Origin: Verrucomicrobiaceae bacterium
Lineage (GTDB): Bacteria; Verrucomicrobiota; Verrucomicrobiia; Verrucomicrobiales; Verrucomicrobiaceae
Reading direction: 5' to 3'
Assembly (NCBI GenBank): GCA_027487315.1
Contig: JAIYDW010000245.1
Location: forward strand, 90,955-154,954
Length of the DNA stretch: 64,000 nucleotides
Both the position numbers and the translations under genes were made by a program. The notes beneath the pieces are model-generated. The model ran no database searches. It was not told the DNA's origin and saw only the letters and a list, made by a program, of their open reading frames with translations. The stretch's first letter is position 1; each line of letters begins with the position of its first letter. Of this stretch, positions 45,061-53,281 are shown piece by piece.

Positions 45061-46590
45061 ATGCGCCGCCTCCTAGCCCTCCTCCTCCTCGCCATCGCCA
45101 CCCTCATCGCCTGGCAGGCCTTCACTCCCAAACCCAATCCCACCCCACCCCTCACCGTCTACTGCGCCGCCGGACTCAAAAAACCCATCGAAGCCCTCGC
45201 TCTCCAATTCGAGCAAGAAACCGGCACCCCAATCTCCCTCCAATACGGCGGCACCGGCACCCTCCTCAGCCAAATCCAAGTCGCTAAAACAGGCGACCTC
45301 TTCATCGCCGCCGATGACGCCTCCCTGGCTGACGCCACCCGACTCAACCTCATCAACGAGACCCTCCCCATCGCCGTCCAACACCCCGTCATCGCCGTCA
45401 AAAAAGGCAATCTAAAAGCCATCACCGACCTCACCACCCTCCAGGCCTCCAAATTCGCCCTCGCCAATCCCGACGCCGCCAGCATCAGCAAAGTCACCCG
45501 CAAACTCCTCGGCGACGCCCGCTGGACCACCCTCGCCAGCGCCGCCACCGTCATGAAACCCAGCGTCACCGAAGTCGCCGCCGACATCACCCTCGGTGCC
45601 ATCGACGCCGCCATCGTCTGGGACTCCACAGTCCATCAATTCAAGGACCTTGAAGCCATCGAATTCCCCGAAGGCAGTGGCCACCGCGAAAACGCCAGCG
45701 CCGCCATCCTCACCGCCTCCACCCAAGCCCCCCTCGCTCTCCAGTTCGCCCGCTACCTCGCCTCCCCCAACAAGGGCGCCCCCACCATGCAGGCCCACCA
45801 CTTCATCCCAGCCCTCGGCGATCCCTACACGCCCAAACCCGAACTCGTCCTCTACTCCGGCGGCGTCAATCGCCCCGCCATCGAAAAACTCGTCCAACAG
45901 TTCGCCGACCGCGAAGGCGTCGATGTCACCACCGTCTTCAACGGCTGCGGCATCCTCTGCGCCACCATGAAAGCCCTCGACAAAACCTCCGGCTCCAAAA
46001 TGCCCGATGCCTATTACGCCTGCGATGTCTGCTTCGTCCCTCCCGTCGCCGACCAGTTCCCCGAAGCCGTCCTCCTCACCGAGACCGCCATCATCATCGC
46101 CACCCCCAAAGGCAACCCGAAAAAAATCGCCACCCTCGCCGACCTCGCCCAACCCGGCCTCAAACTCGGCGTCTGCAATGCCGAACAATCCACCCTCGGC
46201 TTCATGACCCAGGCCATGCTCAAGTCCACCAACCTCCTCGACAGCGTCATGAAAAACGTCGTCGTCCAAGTCCCCACCGCCGACTTCCTCGTCAATCAAA
46301 TGCGCGCCGGTGCCCTCGACGCCGCCATCGTCTACCAGGTCAGCATCCAGCAGGTCGCCGAACACTTCGACGCCATCCCTCTCCCCAAAGACATCGCCCG
46401 CGCCGTCCAACCCTTCGCCGTCCGCAAAGACTCCCATCACTATCACCTCAGCCAGCGCCTCTTGGCCTACCTCCGCGCCCACCGCTCCGCCTTCGAAGAC
46501 GCCGGCTTCATCTGGAAAGGCGAATCAAAACCCATCCCCAGCAACCAACTCGAAATCCCCGCCCACCTCAAAGGTGCCGGAGGTTCATAG
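45061..46590 (+). CDS. Double ModA-like substrate-binding protein
   Basis: A 509-aa protein with an N-terminal membrane/signal helix (LLALLLLAIATLIAWQA) and two tandem periplasmic-binding domains of the molybdate/tungstate (ModA/SBP_bac_11) type. Domain 1 is residues about 32-255 (YCAAGLKKPIEALA, GTGTLLSQIQVAKTGDLFIAADDASL). Domain 2 is about 260-485 (YSGGVNRPAIEKLVQQF, FNGCGILCATMKAL). Domain 2 is unusual in having Cys pairs (GCGILC and ACDVC), which could hold a metal or a disulfide. A two-lobed tandem is rare for this family, where a single ~250-aa domain is usual. It is followed by permease and ATPase genes of one ABC importer. The substrate is probably an oxyanion. Confidence 0.8.
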   Translation: MRRLLALLLLAIATLIAWQAFTPKPNPTPPLTVYCAAGLKKPIEALALQFEQETGTPISLQYGGTGTLLSQIQVAKTGDLFIAADDASLADATRLNLINETLPIAVQHPVIAVKKGNLKAITDLTTLQASKFALANPDAASISKVTRKLLGDARWTTLASAATVMKPSVTEVAADITLGAIDAAIVWDSTVHQFKDLEAIEFPEGSGHRENASAAILTASTQAPLALQFARYLASPNKGAPTMQAHHFIPALGDPYTPKPELVLYSGGVNRPAIEKLVQQFADREGVDVTTVFNGCGILCATMKALDKTSGSKMPDAYYACDVCFVPPVADQFPEAVLLTETAIIIATPKGNPKKIATLADLAQPGLKLGVCNAEQSTLGFMTQAMLKSTNLLDSVMKNVVVQVPTADFLVNQMRAGALDAAIVYQVSIQQVAEHFDAIPLPKDIARAVQPFAVRKDSHHYHLSQRLLAYLRAHRSAFEDAGFIWKGESKPIPSNQLEIPAHLKGAGGS

Positions 46591-46632
46591 CCTCCATTTA
46601 CTTCGCCGCCACGACCGCCTAGAGTACTTCCA

Positions 46633-47403
46633 ATGCACCGTCCGTTCTGGATCGCACTCAGCCTCATCTGCGCCGCCTACCTCCTCTTCTGGGGATTCAT
46701 GCTCGGCGCCACCGCCACCTACACCTCCCCCACCGAGATCTGGTCCGTCCTCATCTCCCGCGAAATCCGCTACGCCACCGGTCTCTCTCTCATCACCTGC
46801 ACCCTCGCCGCCCTCGCCTCTCTCATCGTCGCCGTCCCCATAGGATACCTGATGTCCCGCGCCCGATTCCCCGGCCGCTCCCTCGTCGATGCCGCACTCG
46901 ATATCCCCATCGTCCTCCCCCCCATGGTCGTCGGCCTCTGCCTGCTGATCTTCTTCCAAACCCCCATCGGCCAGGGCATCGAGAAACTCATCCCCTTCAC
47001 CTACACGGTCGCCGGTGTCGCCCTCGCCCAATTCGTCATCGCCGCCGCCTTCGCCATCCGCACCATGCGCGGCGTCTTCGACCACCTCTCCGCCCGCCCC
47101 GAAGACGTCGCCATGACCCTCGGCTGCACCCGCGCCCAAGCCGTCTGGCACGTCACCCTCCCCGCCGCCCGCCGCGGCATGTTCGCCGCCGCCTCCGTCG
47201 CCTGGGCCCGCAGCCTAGGCGAGTTCGGTCCCGTCCTGGTCTTCGCCGGCGCCACCCGCATGAAAACCGAAGTCCTCCCCACCTCCGTCTGGCTCGCATG
47301 GTCCGTCGGCGAACTCGAACAAGGCGTCGCCGTCTCCCTCCTTATGATCGCCCTCTCCATGGCCGTCCTCATCGCCATCCGCCTCACCGGCGAACGCGCC
47401 TAA
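46633..47403 (+). CDS. ABC permease, ModB-like
   Basis: A 256-aa inner-membrane protein with about six helices and the ABC importer permease fold. The cytoplasmic EAA-type loop reads SARPEDVAMTLGCTRAQAVWHVTLPAARRGM. It belongs to the ModB/CysT-type group for molybdate, tungstate or sulfate. The GPVLVFAGATRMKTEVLPTSVWL segment is typical of these permeases. It follows the double binding protein by 42 bp and precedes the ATPase by 18 bp, all on the plus strand. Confidence 0.88.
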   Translation: MHRPFWIALSLICAAYLLFWGFMLGATATYTSPTEIWSVLISREIRYATGLSLITCTLAALASLIVAVPIGYLMSRARFPGRSLVDAALDIPIVLPPMVVGLCLLIFFQTPIGQGIEKLIPFTYTVAGVALAQFVIAAAFAIRTMRGVFDHLSARPEDVAMTLGCTRAQAVWHVTLPAARRGMFAAASVAWARSLGEFGPVLVFAGATRMKTEVLPTSVWLAWSVGELEQGVAVSLLMIALSMAVLIAIRLTGERA

Positions 47404-47421
47404 CTCCCTTCCACCACCCGC

Positions 47422-48066
47422 TTGATCCGACTCCAAAACATCTCCTGGAAAGCCGGCGCCTTCGCCCTCGAAAACGTCTCCTTCGATGTCCCCGCCGCCT
47501 CCTACGCCGTCCTCATGGGCCGCACCGGCACCGGCAAAACCTCCCTCGTCGAAATCATCTGCGGCCTACGCTCCCCTCACCACGGCCAAGTCTGGCTCAA
47601 CAACCGCGACGTCACCCGCATCCCCCCCGGCCAACGCGGCCTCGGCTTCGTCCCCCAGGACGGCGCCCTCTTCCCCACCATGACCGTTGCCGACCAAATC
47701 GGCTTCGCCCTCCGCATCCAAAAAGCCCCACCCAACACCATCAACGCCACCGTCCAGGAACTCGCCTCCGAAATGGCCATCACCCACCTCCTCGACCGCA
47801 AACCCACCGGCCTCTCCGGTGGCGAAAAACAACGCGTCGCCCTCGCCCGCGCCCTCGCTGCCAAACCCGCTGTCCTCCTCCTCGACGAACCCCTCGCCGC
47901 GGTCGACGAAGACACCCAGAGCGACCTCATCCAACTCCTCAAACGCACCCAGCAACAGCACCAAATCACCGTCCTCCACGTCACCCACTCCCGCCGTGAA
48001 ACCGAAGCCCTAGCCACCCTCCGCCTCCGCCTAGAAAACCACGCCGTCCACATCGACTCCCCCTGA
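47422..48066 (+). CDS. ABC transporter ATPase, ModC-like without TOBE domain
   Basis: A 214-aa ABC ATPase read from a TTG start; no ATG lies in frame between the permease stop and the first conserved strand. Walker A is GRTGTGKTS, the Q-loop region is GFVPQDGALFP, the signature is LSGGEKQRVALARAL, Walker B is VLLLDEPLAAVDE, and the switch His is in LHVTHSRRE. It couples ATP hydrolysis to the permease encoded 18 bp upstream. ModC proteins often have a C-terminal TOBE domain of about 140 aa that binds oxyanions; it is absent here. Confidence 0.88.
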   Translation: MIRLQNISWKAGAFALENVSFDVPAASYAVLMGRTGTGKTSLVEIICGLRSPHHGQVWLNNRDVTRIPPGQRGLGFVPQDGALFPTMTVADQIGFALRIQKAPPNTINATVQELASEMAITHLLDRKPTGLSGGEKQRVALARALAAKPAVLLLDEPLAAVDEDTQSDLIQLLKRTQQQHQITVLHVTHSRRETEALATLRLRLENHAVHIDSP

Positions 48067-48096
48067 CCACTCACGACTTACCACTCACACCTCCCC

Positions 48097-48840
48097 ATGC
48101 CCCTCCCCGACCTCACCCCAGATGACCGCTCCCGCTACGAGTGGCAAATGTGGGTCCCCGGTGTCGGCGAAGAAGGCCAGCGCAAACTCAAAGCCTCCAC
48201 GGTCCTCATCTCCCGCGTCGGCGGCCTCGGCGGTCTCGTCGCCCTCGAACTCGCCGCCGCCGGTGTCGGTCGCCTCATCCTCGCCCACGGCGGCACCCTG
48301 AAACCCGCCGACCTCAACCGCCAACTCCTCCAAACCACCGACCACATCGGCCAGCCCCGCATCGACTCCATCCTCCGCCGCCTCCGCGATCTCAACCCCA
48401 CCCTTATCCTCGAAGGCCACCCCTCCAACATCACCCCCGACCTCGCCGAAGCCCTCGTCCCTCAGGCCGACATCATCGTCGACGCCGCCCCCCTCTTCCA
48501 GGAGCGCCTCACCCTCAACGACGCCGCCATGCGCCATCGCAAACCCATGGTCGAATGCGCCATGCACAACCTCGAAGCCAGCGTCACCACCTTCATCCCC
48601 GGCCGCACCGGCTGCCTCCGCTGCTACGTCCCCGAAGTCCCCGCCTCCTGGACCCGCCAATTCCCCGTCTTCGGCGCCGTCTCAGGCACCGCCGCCTGCC
48701 TCGGCGCCATGGAAGTCATCAAACTCATCACCGGCATCGGCGAACCCCTCGCCGGTCACCTCCTGACCATCGACCACTCAACAGCCCGCAGCCGCTCCAT
48801 CAAACTCCCCCATCGTCCCGACTGCCCGTCCTGTTCTTAA
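48097..48840 (+). CDS. ThiF/MoeB-like adenylyltransferase
   Basis: A 247-aa E1-like protein that adenylates the C-terminus of a sulfur-carrier protein. The nucleotide motif is SRVGGLGGLVALELAAAGVG. The next conserved segment, normally LDxDxVxxSNLxRQ, reads LAHGGTLKPADLNRQ, so the usual acidic pair is absent while the Arg/Gln is kept. Zinc-binding CLRC (about 178-181) and CPSC at the end are present, and GTAACLGAMEVIKL matches the family. No MoaD/ThiS-like gene is in the window. It lies 30 bp after the transporter ATPase, which suggests a link with molybdenum or tungsten cofactor assembly. The altered ATP site may mark a divergent subfamily. Confidence 0.8.
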   Translation: MPLPDLTPDDRSRYEWQMWVPGVGEEGQRKLKASTVLISRVGGLGGLVALELAAAGVGRLILAHGGTLKPADLNRQLLQTTDHIGQPRIDSILRRLRDLNPTLILEGHPSNITPDLAEALVPQADIIVDAAPLFQERLTLNDAAMRHRKPMVECAMHNLEASVTTFIPGRTGCLRCYVPEVPASWTRQFPVFGAVSGTAACLGAMEVIKLITGIGEPLAGHLLTIDHSTARSRSIKLPHRPDCPSCS

Positions 48841-48844
48841 GTCT

Positions 48845-51800
48845 TTAATGAGCCGGTGAACCATCAGCAACCGCAGGCGGCGCCACTTTCTTCCCGCCTC
48901 GCTCGATGATCTTCTGCACGAACACATAACAGACCGGGATCAAAAACAATCCAATCACGGTCGCAATCGTCATCCCATACACCACCCCGGTTCCCATCGT
49001 GCTCCTCGAAGCCGCCCCGGAACCCGTCGCCAGCATCAAGGGCACGCAACCCAAAATGAACGCAAACGATGTCATCAAAATCGGCCTCAACCGCAGCCTC
49101 GCCCCCTCAATCGCCGCGTCCAAAATCGGCACACCTTCATCCCGTTTCATCTTCGCAAACTCCACAATCAAAATCGCATTCTTCGCCGACAATCCAATCA
49201 ACATGATCAGCCCGATCTGCGCATACACATTCAAATCAAAGTGCCGCAAAAACATCCCCACCATCAATCCTAATATCACCGTCGGTGTCGCCAGCAACAC
49301 CGCAAACGGCAGTCCCCAACTCTCATACTGCGCCGCCAGCAACAAGAACACAAAAAGCACCGCCGCACCAAAAACCACCGCCGCTTGCCCTTCCGATTTC
49401 TTCTCCTGCAGTGTCAGACCCGACCACTCGTAACCCACCTCACTCGGCATCGTCTTCATCACCTCCTCGATCGCCTTGATCGCCTCTCCCGAACTGTAAC
49501 CTGGAGCGGGTGCCCCCATGATCTCCGCCGAGTTGTACAAATTGAAGCGACTCACAAAATTCGGTCCCGACATCTTACTAACCTTCACCAGCGTGTTCAA
49601 CGGCACCATCTGCCCACCGCTGTTCCTAACATAAAAATCGCCCAGCTTCTCCGGCTGATTGGAAAACTCCGGCTCCGCTTGCAGGAACACCTTGTACACC
49701 TTCCCAAACCGCACGAAATCATTCACATACATGCCGCTCAAATACGCCTGCAACGTTTGGAAAATACTGTCCACCGGCACCCCCAGCGTCCGCGCTTTTT
49801 CCCGATCCAACTCCACACTCACCTGAGGTGTCGCTGGGTTAAACGTCGTATTGATCCCGGCCAACTCAGGCCGCTTCGACACCTCCATTTGCAACTGCTT
49901 GATATAAACCGCCAATTGATCCACCGACCCACCCGAACGATCCTGCAATTGCATCGTGAAACCCGACACGTTGCCATAACCCGGCAGCGGCGGCGGGCCA
50001 AATGCCATCACCCGCGCCCCGGGGATCGCCGCAAACTTCTTGTTCCACCCCTGCGCAATCGCCTTGGCATGCAATGCCGGATCCTTCCGCTCCTCCCAAG
50101 GGTCCAGACCCACAAACATCATGGCCGAATTGGGAAAGTTCAGCGTGTTCAGAATATTCAACCCCGCCAGCCCCAAGCCCGACCTCACGCCTTCCGTGCT
50201 CAACACAATCCCTTCCACTTGCTTGAGGATCTCATCAGAGCGCTGCAAAGACGCCCCCTCGGGAAGCTGCACCGCCACAAACAAGAACCCCTTGTCCTCG
50301 TCCGGAATAAACCCACCGGGCACATGCTTGCCCAACACAAAAATCCCACCCATCACCACCACCAGCAACAGCATCGAAAAGGTCGCCTTCCGCACCATCC
50401 CAGCCACGATCCGCCCATAGCGCTCCGTCACCCAGTCAAACATCCGGTTGAACAGCTTGAAGAATGCCGCAATCGGCCCCCGTCCAGGTGTCGGCTTCTT
50501 CAACAGCAACGCCGACAGCGCCGGACTCAGCGTCAACGCGTTGATCACTGAGAATACCACCGCCACCGCAATCGTCAGCGCAAATTGACTGTACAACTGC
50601 CCCGTCACCCCGCCCATGAACGCCACCGGCACAAACACTGCGCACAACACCAAACCAATCGCCACCACCGGCCCCGACACTTCCTTCATCGCTTGTCGCG
50701 TCGCCTCCACCGGACTCATCCCATGCTCAATGTGATGCTGCACCGCCTCGACCACCACAATCGCGTCATCCACCACAATCCCAATCGCCAACACCAGCCC
50801 AAACATCGTCAGCACGTTGATGCTAAAACCGAGTGCCGGGAACAAGATGAATGCCCCCAGCAAAGAGACCGGCACCGTGCACATCGGGATGATGGTCGCC
50901 CGGAAACTCTGCAAAAACACATAAACCACCAGCAGCACCAGCAGCACCGCCTCAAACAACGTGTGCACAATCTCCTCCATCGACGCCTTGATCGGCAGTG
51001 TCGAATCAAGAGTCACCTCATACTCCATGTCGGCCGGAAACCGCGTCTTCGCCTCTTCCAAAATCTTCCTCACATTCCCTGCCGTCTCGATCGCATTCGC
51101 CCCCGGCGCCAGATAAATCCCAATCGCGCCCGCTGGCGTCTTGTTCAGTCTCGCCCGCAAATCATAAGTCTGCGCCCCAAGCTCAACCCGCGCCACATCC
51201 TTGATCTTCACCTGCGAACCATCCGCATTCGAACGAACAATGATCTCTTCAAACTCCTTCGGATCCTTCAGCAATCCCTGCGCACGCACGTTGAACTGCA
51301 TCTCCTGCCCTGCCGGCGCCGGCTCCGCCCCTACCCGACCCGCAGGCGATTGCGCATTCTGCTCCCGAATCGCATTGGCAATGTCCTGGGGAGTCACCCC
51401 CAAAACCATCAACTTGTCTGGCCTCAACCACACTCGCATCGCGTAGTCCTGAGCCGTGAAATTCTTCACGTCCCCCACCCCTTTCACCCGCTTGATCCCA
51501 TCCACCAAATTGATGTCGCAGTAGTTGCCCAGAAAGGTGGCATCGTAAGTTCCCTTGGGCGAATTCAACCCGATCACCATCAAAATGTCCGGACTGGATC
51601 GATTGACAATCACCCCCTCTTTCTTGACCGCCTCCGGCAACTGCGCTTCCGCCTGCCCCACGCGATTCTGCGCATTGACCTGCATGATGTCCACATCCGT
51701 CCCGACATCGAAATACATGTTCAATGTCATCTTGCCATCGTTGGCATTGAACGACTGCATGTAGAGCAGCTTGTCCACTCCATTGACCTTGGATTCGATC

Positions 51801-51991
51801 GGCGTCGCCACCGATTCCATCACCGCCTCAGCTGCCGCACCCCGATACGTCGTGGTCGCCTGAATCATCGTCGGACTGACCGGCGGATACTCCGCAATCG
51901 GCAGCCGAGCCAGCGATATCAAACCGACAATCACCGTCAGGATGGCAATGACCATCGCAACAATTGGGCGACGAATAAAGAAGTCAGCCAT
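48845..51991 (-). CDS. RND efflux transporter, AcrB/MexB-like
   Basis: A 1048-aa inner-membrane efflux pump of the hydrophobe/amphiphile RND family (HAE1). The N-terminal hydrophobic helix ([20 protein letters not shown]) starts the classic repeat. The proton-relay pair in TM4 is [15 protein letters not shown]. Two large periplasmic loops and the second half ([21 protein letters not shown]) complete the family's usual 1,030-1,050 residues. It forms a trimer with the membrane-fusion protein encoded 5 bp upstream. No outer-membrane factor of the TolC type is adjacent, so one must come from elsewhere. Confidence 0.93.
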   Translation of the reverse strand: MADFFIRRPIVAMVIAILTVIVGLISLARLPIAEYPPVSPTMIQATTTYRGAAAEAVMESVATPIESKVNGVDKLLYMQSFNANDGKMTLNMYFDVGTDVDIMQVNAQNRVGQAEAQLPEAVKKEGVIVNRSSPDILMVIGLNSPKGTYDATFLGNYCDINLVDGIKRVKGVGDVKNFTAQDYAMRVWLRPDKLMVLGVTPQDIANAIREQNAQSPAGRVGAEPAPAGQEMQFNVRAQGLLKDPKEFEEIIVRSNADGSQVKIKDVARVELGAQTYDLRARLNKTPAGAIGIYLAPGANAIETAGNVRKILEEAKTRFPADMEYEVTLDSTLPIKASMEEIVHTLFEAVLLVLLVVYVFLQSFRATIIPMCTVPVSLLGAFILFPALGFSINVLTMFGLVLAIGIVVDDAIVVVEAVQHHIEHGMSPVEATRQAMKEVSGPVVAIGLVLCAVFVPVAFMGGVTGQLYSQFALTIAVAVVFSVINALTLSPALSALLLKKPTPGRGPIAAFFKLFNRMFDWVTERYGRIVAGMVRKATFSMLLLVVVMGGIFVLGKHVPGGFIPDEDKGFLFVAVQLPEGASLQRSDEILKQVEGIVLSTEGVRSGLGLAGLNILNTLNFPNSAMMFVGLDPWEERKDPALHAKAIAQGWNKKFAAIPGARVMAFGPPPLPGYGNVSGFTMQLQDRSGGSVDQLAVYIKQLQMEVSKRPELAGINTTFNPATPQVSVELDREKARTLGVPVDSIFQTLQAYLSGMYVNDFVRFGKVYKVFLQAEPEFSNQPEKLGDFYVRNSGGQMVPLNTLVKVSKMSGPNFVSRFNLYNSAEIMGAPAPGYSSGEAIKAIEEVMKTMPSEVGYEWSGLTLQEKKSEGQAAVVFGAAVLFVFLLLAAQYESWGLPFAVLLATPTVILGLMVGMFLRHFDLNVYAQIGLIMLIGLSAKNAILIVEFAKMKRDEGVPILDAAIEGARLRLRPILMTSFAFILGCVPLMLATGSGAASRSTMGTGVVYGMTIATVIGLFLIPVCYVFVQKIIERGGKKVAPPAVADGSPAH

Positions 51992-51996
51992 AGTCG

Positions 51997-53208
51997 TTAT
52001 TCCTTACCCTTCTTGGTTTCGTCTTTCGCTTCCTGCGCCTTTGCTGCATTCGCGGCAGCCGCCGCTGCCATCCCCTCCGCTGTCATCGCCTGCACCGGCG
52101 CTCCCTCACGCAACTTCTGCAATCCCTCGACCACGATTCGCTCCCCGACCTCCAGCCCTTTCAAGACGATCACATTCGAACCATAGCGTTTCGCCGCCAC
52201 TTCCACCGGTCTCTGACTGCCCTTCCCTTCCGCACTGACAACCCACACAAAACTCTTCCCCTGAAGTTCCACCAGGGCACGCTCAGGAATCAAAATGTGT
52301 TCCTCCTCGCTCGGCAGACTCACCTGAACCCGCGCAAACATCCCCGGACGCAAGGCCCTGCGGGAATTCGGAAACTCGGCTCGCACCCGAATCGTCGCTG
52401 TCGTGATGTCCACCACGCGATCCACAAAAACCCACTTGCCCGCGTCCGGATGCTTTGATCCATCGGCAAGAATCAAATGCGCTGGCAGTTCACCCAATTT
52501 GCGTCCCGCCTCACTCGCCATCCTCTCAGCATTCAAGTAGTCCACTTCACTGATGGAACAGTAAAACCAAATCGGATCGACCTGCGAGATCGTCGCCAAC
52601 AGGGTGGGCTCTCCTTTCCCGACCAGACTCCCCACCGAAACCGACTTCGCCCCAATCCGTCCCGACAACGGTGCCCTCACCTCGCAATACCCCAGATCCA
52701 ATTCCGCCGACTTCACCTTCGCCTCTGCCGAAGCCACATTCGCAGCGTTCGCTTCCTCGGTCGAAAGCGCCGCATCCAACTCCCGCTTAGGTGCTGCATT
52801 CTGCTCCACGAGCACCTTGAGCCTCGGCACATCAATCTTGCTCTTGCTCAACCCTGCTTGCGCCTGCGCCAAAGCTCCCTTGGCCGCCGCCAACTGCTCC
52901 TCATATGGCTTCTTATCCAATTCAAACAGTAGGTCACCCGCTTTGACTTCACTACCTTCCTCAAACAAAATCTTGTCCAAAAAAGATTCCACACGGGCTC
53001 TCACTTCAACATTCTGCGGTGAGTCCAATTTCCCAATGAACGTGGTTGAGCGTTCCACCTTCGATTTGGAAACCTCCTGAACTTGCACCACTGGTGGCGG
53101 GGGCACAGGGACTGTCGGTTTCTCGCAGTGGCTTAATAAAACCCCTGCCAGCAATCCAATTGCCCATTTTGTCGGCAGCTCAAACCTGTTCTTTTGGTTC
53201 CCGTTCAT
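51997..53208 (-). CDS. RND periplasmic adaptor (membrane-fusion protein)
   Basis: A 403-aa HlyD/AcrA-family adaptor. I use the ATG at 53208: it is preceded by GGGAGGG at good spacing and starts a lipoprotein-like signal ([14 protein letters not shown]). The lipoyl/biotinyl half-motifs are [26 protein letters not shown] and [18 protein letters not shown], split by a helical hairpin rich in Ala/Glu ([18 protein letters not shown]). The beta-barrel and membrane-proximal domains follow. The Ala-rich charged C-terminal tail ([21 protein letters not shown]) is a low-complexity end. It precedes the RND pump by 5 bp. Confidence 0.9.
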   Translation of the reverse strand: MNGNQKNRFELPTKWAIGLLAGVLLSHCEKPTVPVPPPPVVQVQEVSKSKVERSTTFIGKLDSPQNVEVRARVESFLDKILFEEGSEVKAGDLLFELDKKPYEEQLAAAKGALAQAQAGLSKSKIDVPRLKVLVEQNAAPKRELDAALSTEEANAANVASAEAKVKSAELDLGYCEVRAPLSGRIGAKSVSVGSLVGKGEPTLLATISQVDPIWFYCSISEVDYLNAERMASEAGRKLGELPAHLILADGSKHPDAGKWVFVDRVVDITTATIRVRAEFPNSRRALRPGMFARVQVSLPSEEEHILIPERALVELQGKSFVWVVSAEGKGSQRPVEVAAKRYGSNVIVLKGLEVGERIVVEGLQKLREGAPVQAMTAEGMAAAAAANAAKAQEAKDETKKGKE

Positions 53209-53281
53209 AAGACCCTCCCTTGTCCCATGTTCCCGCCCCATCGTCAATTCCTTAGACACCAGAAAAAACAGGACGGCCCGA

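Noticed and set aside
45412-46482. 356-aa minus-strand ORF rich in Gly, Asp and Glu
   Set aside because: Shadow of the double binding-protein gene; Gly/Glu/Asp-rich products are typical antisense translations here.
50585-52186. 533-aa plus-strand ORF
   Set aside because: Antisense to the RND pump and adaptor genes, His/Arg-rich low-complexity product; a shadow frame.
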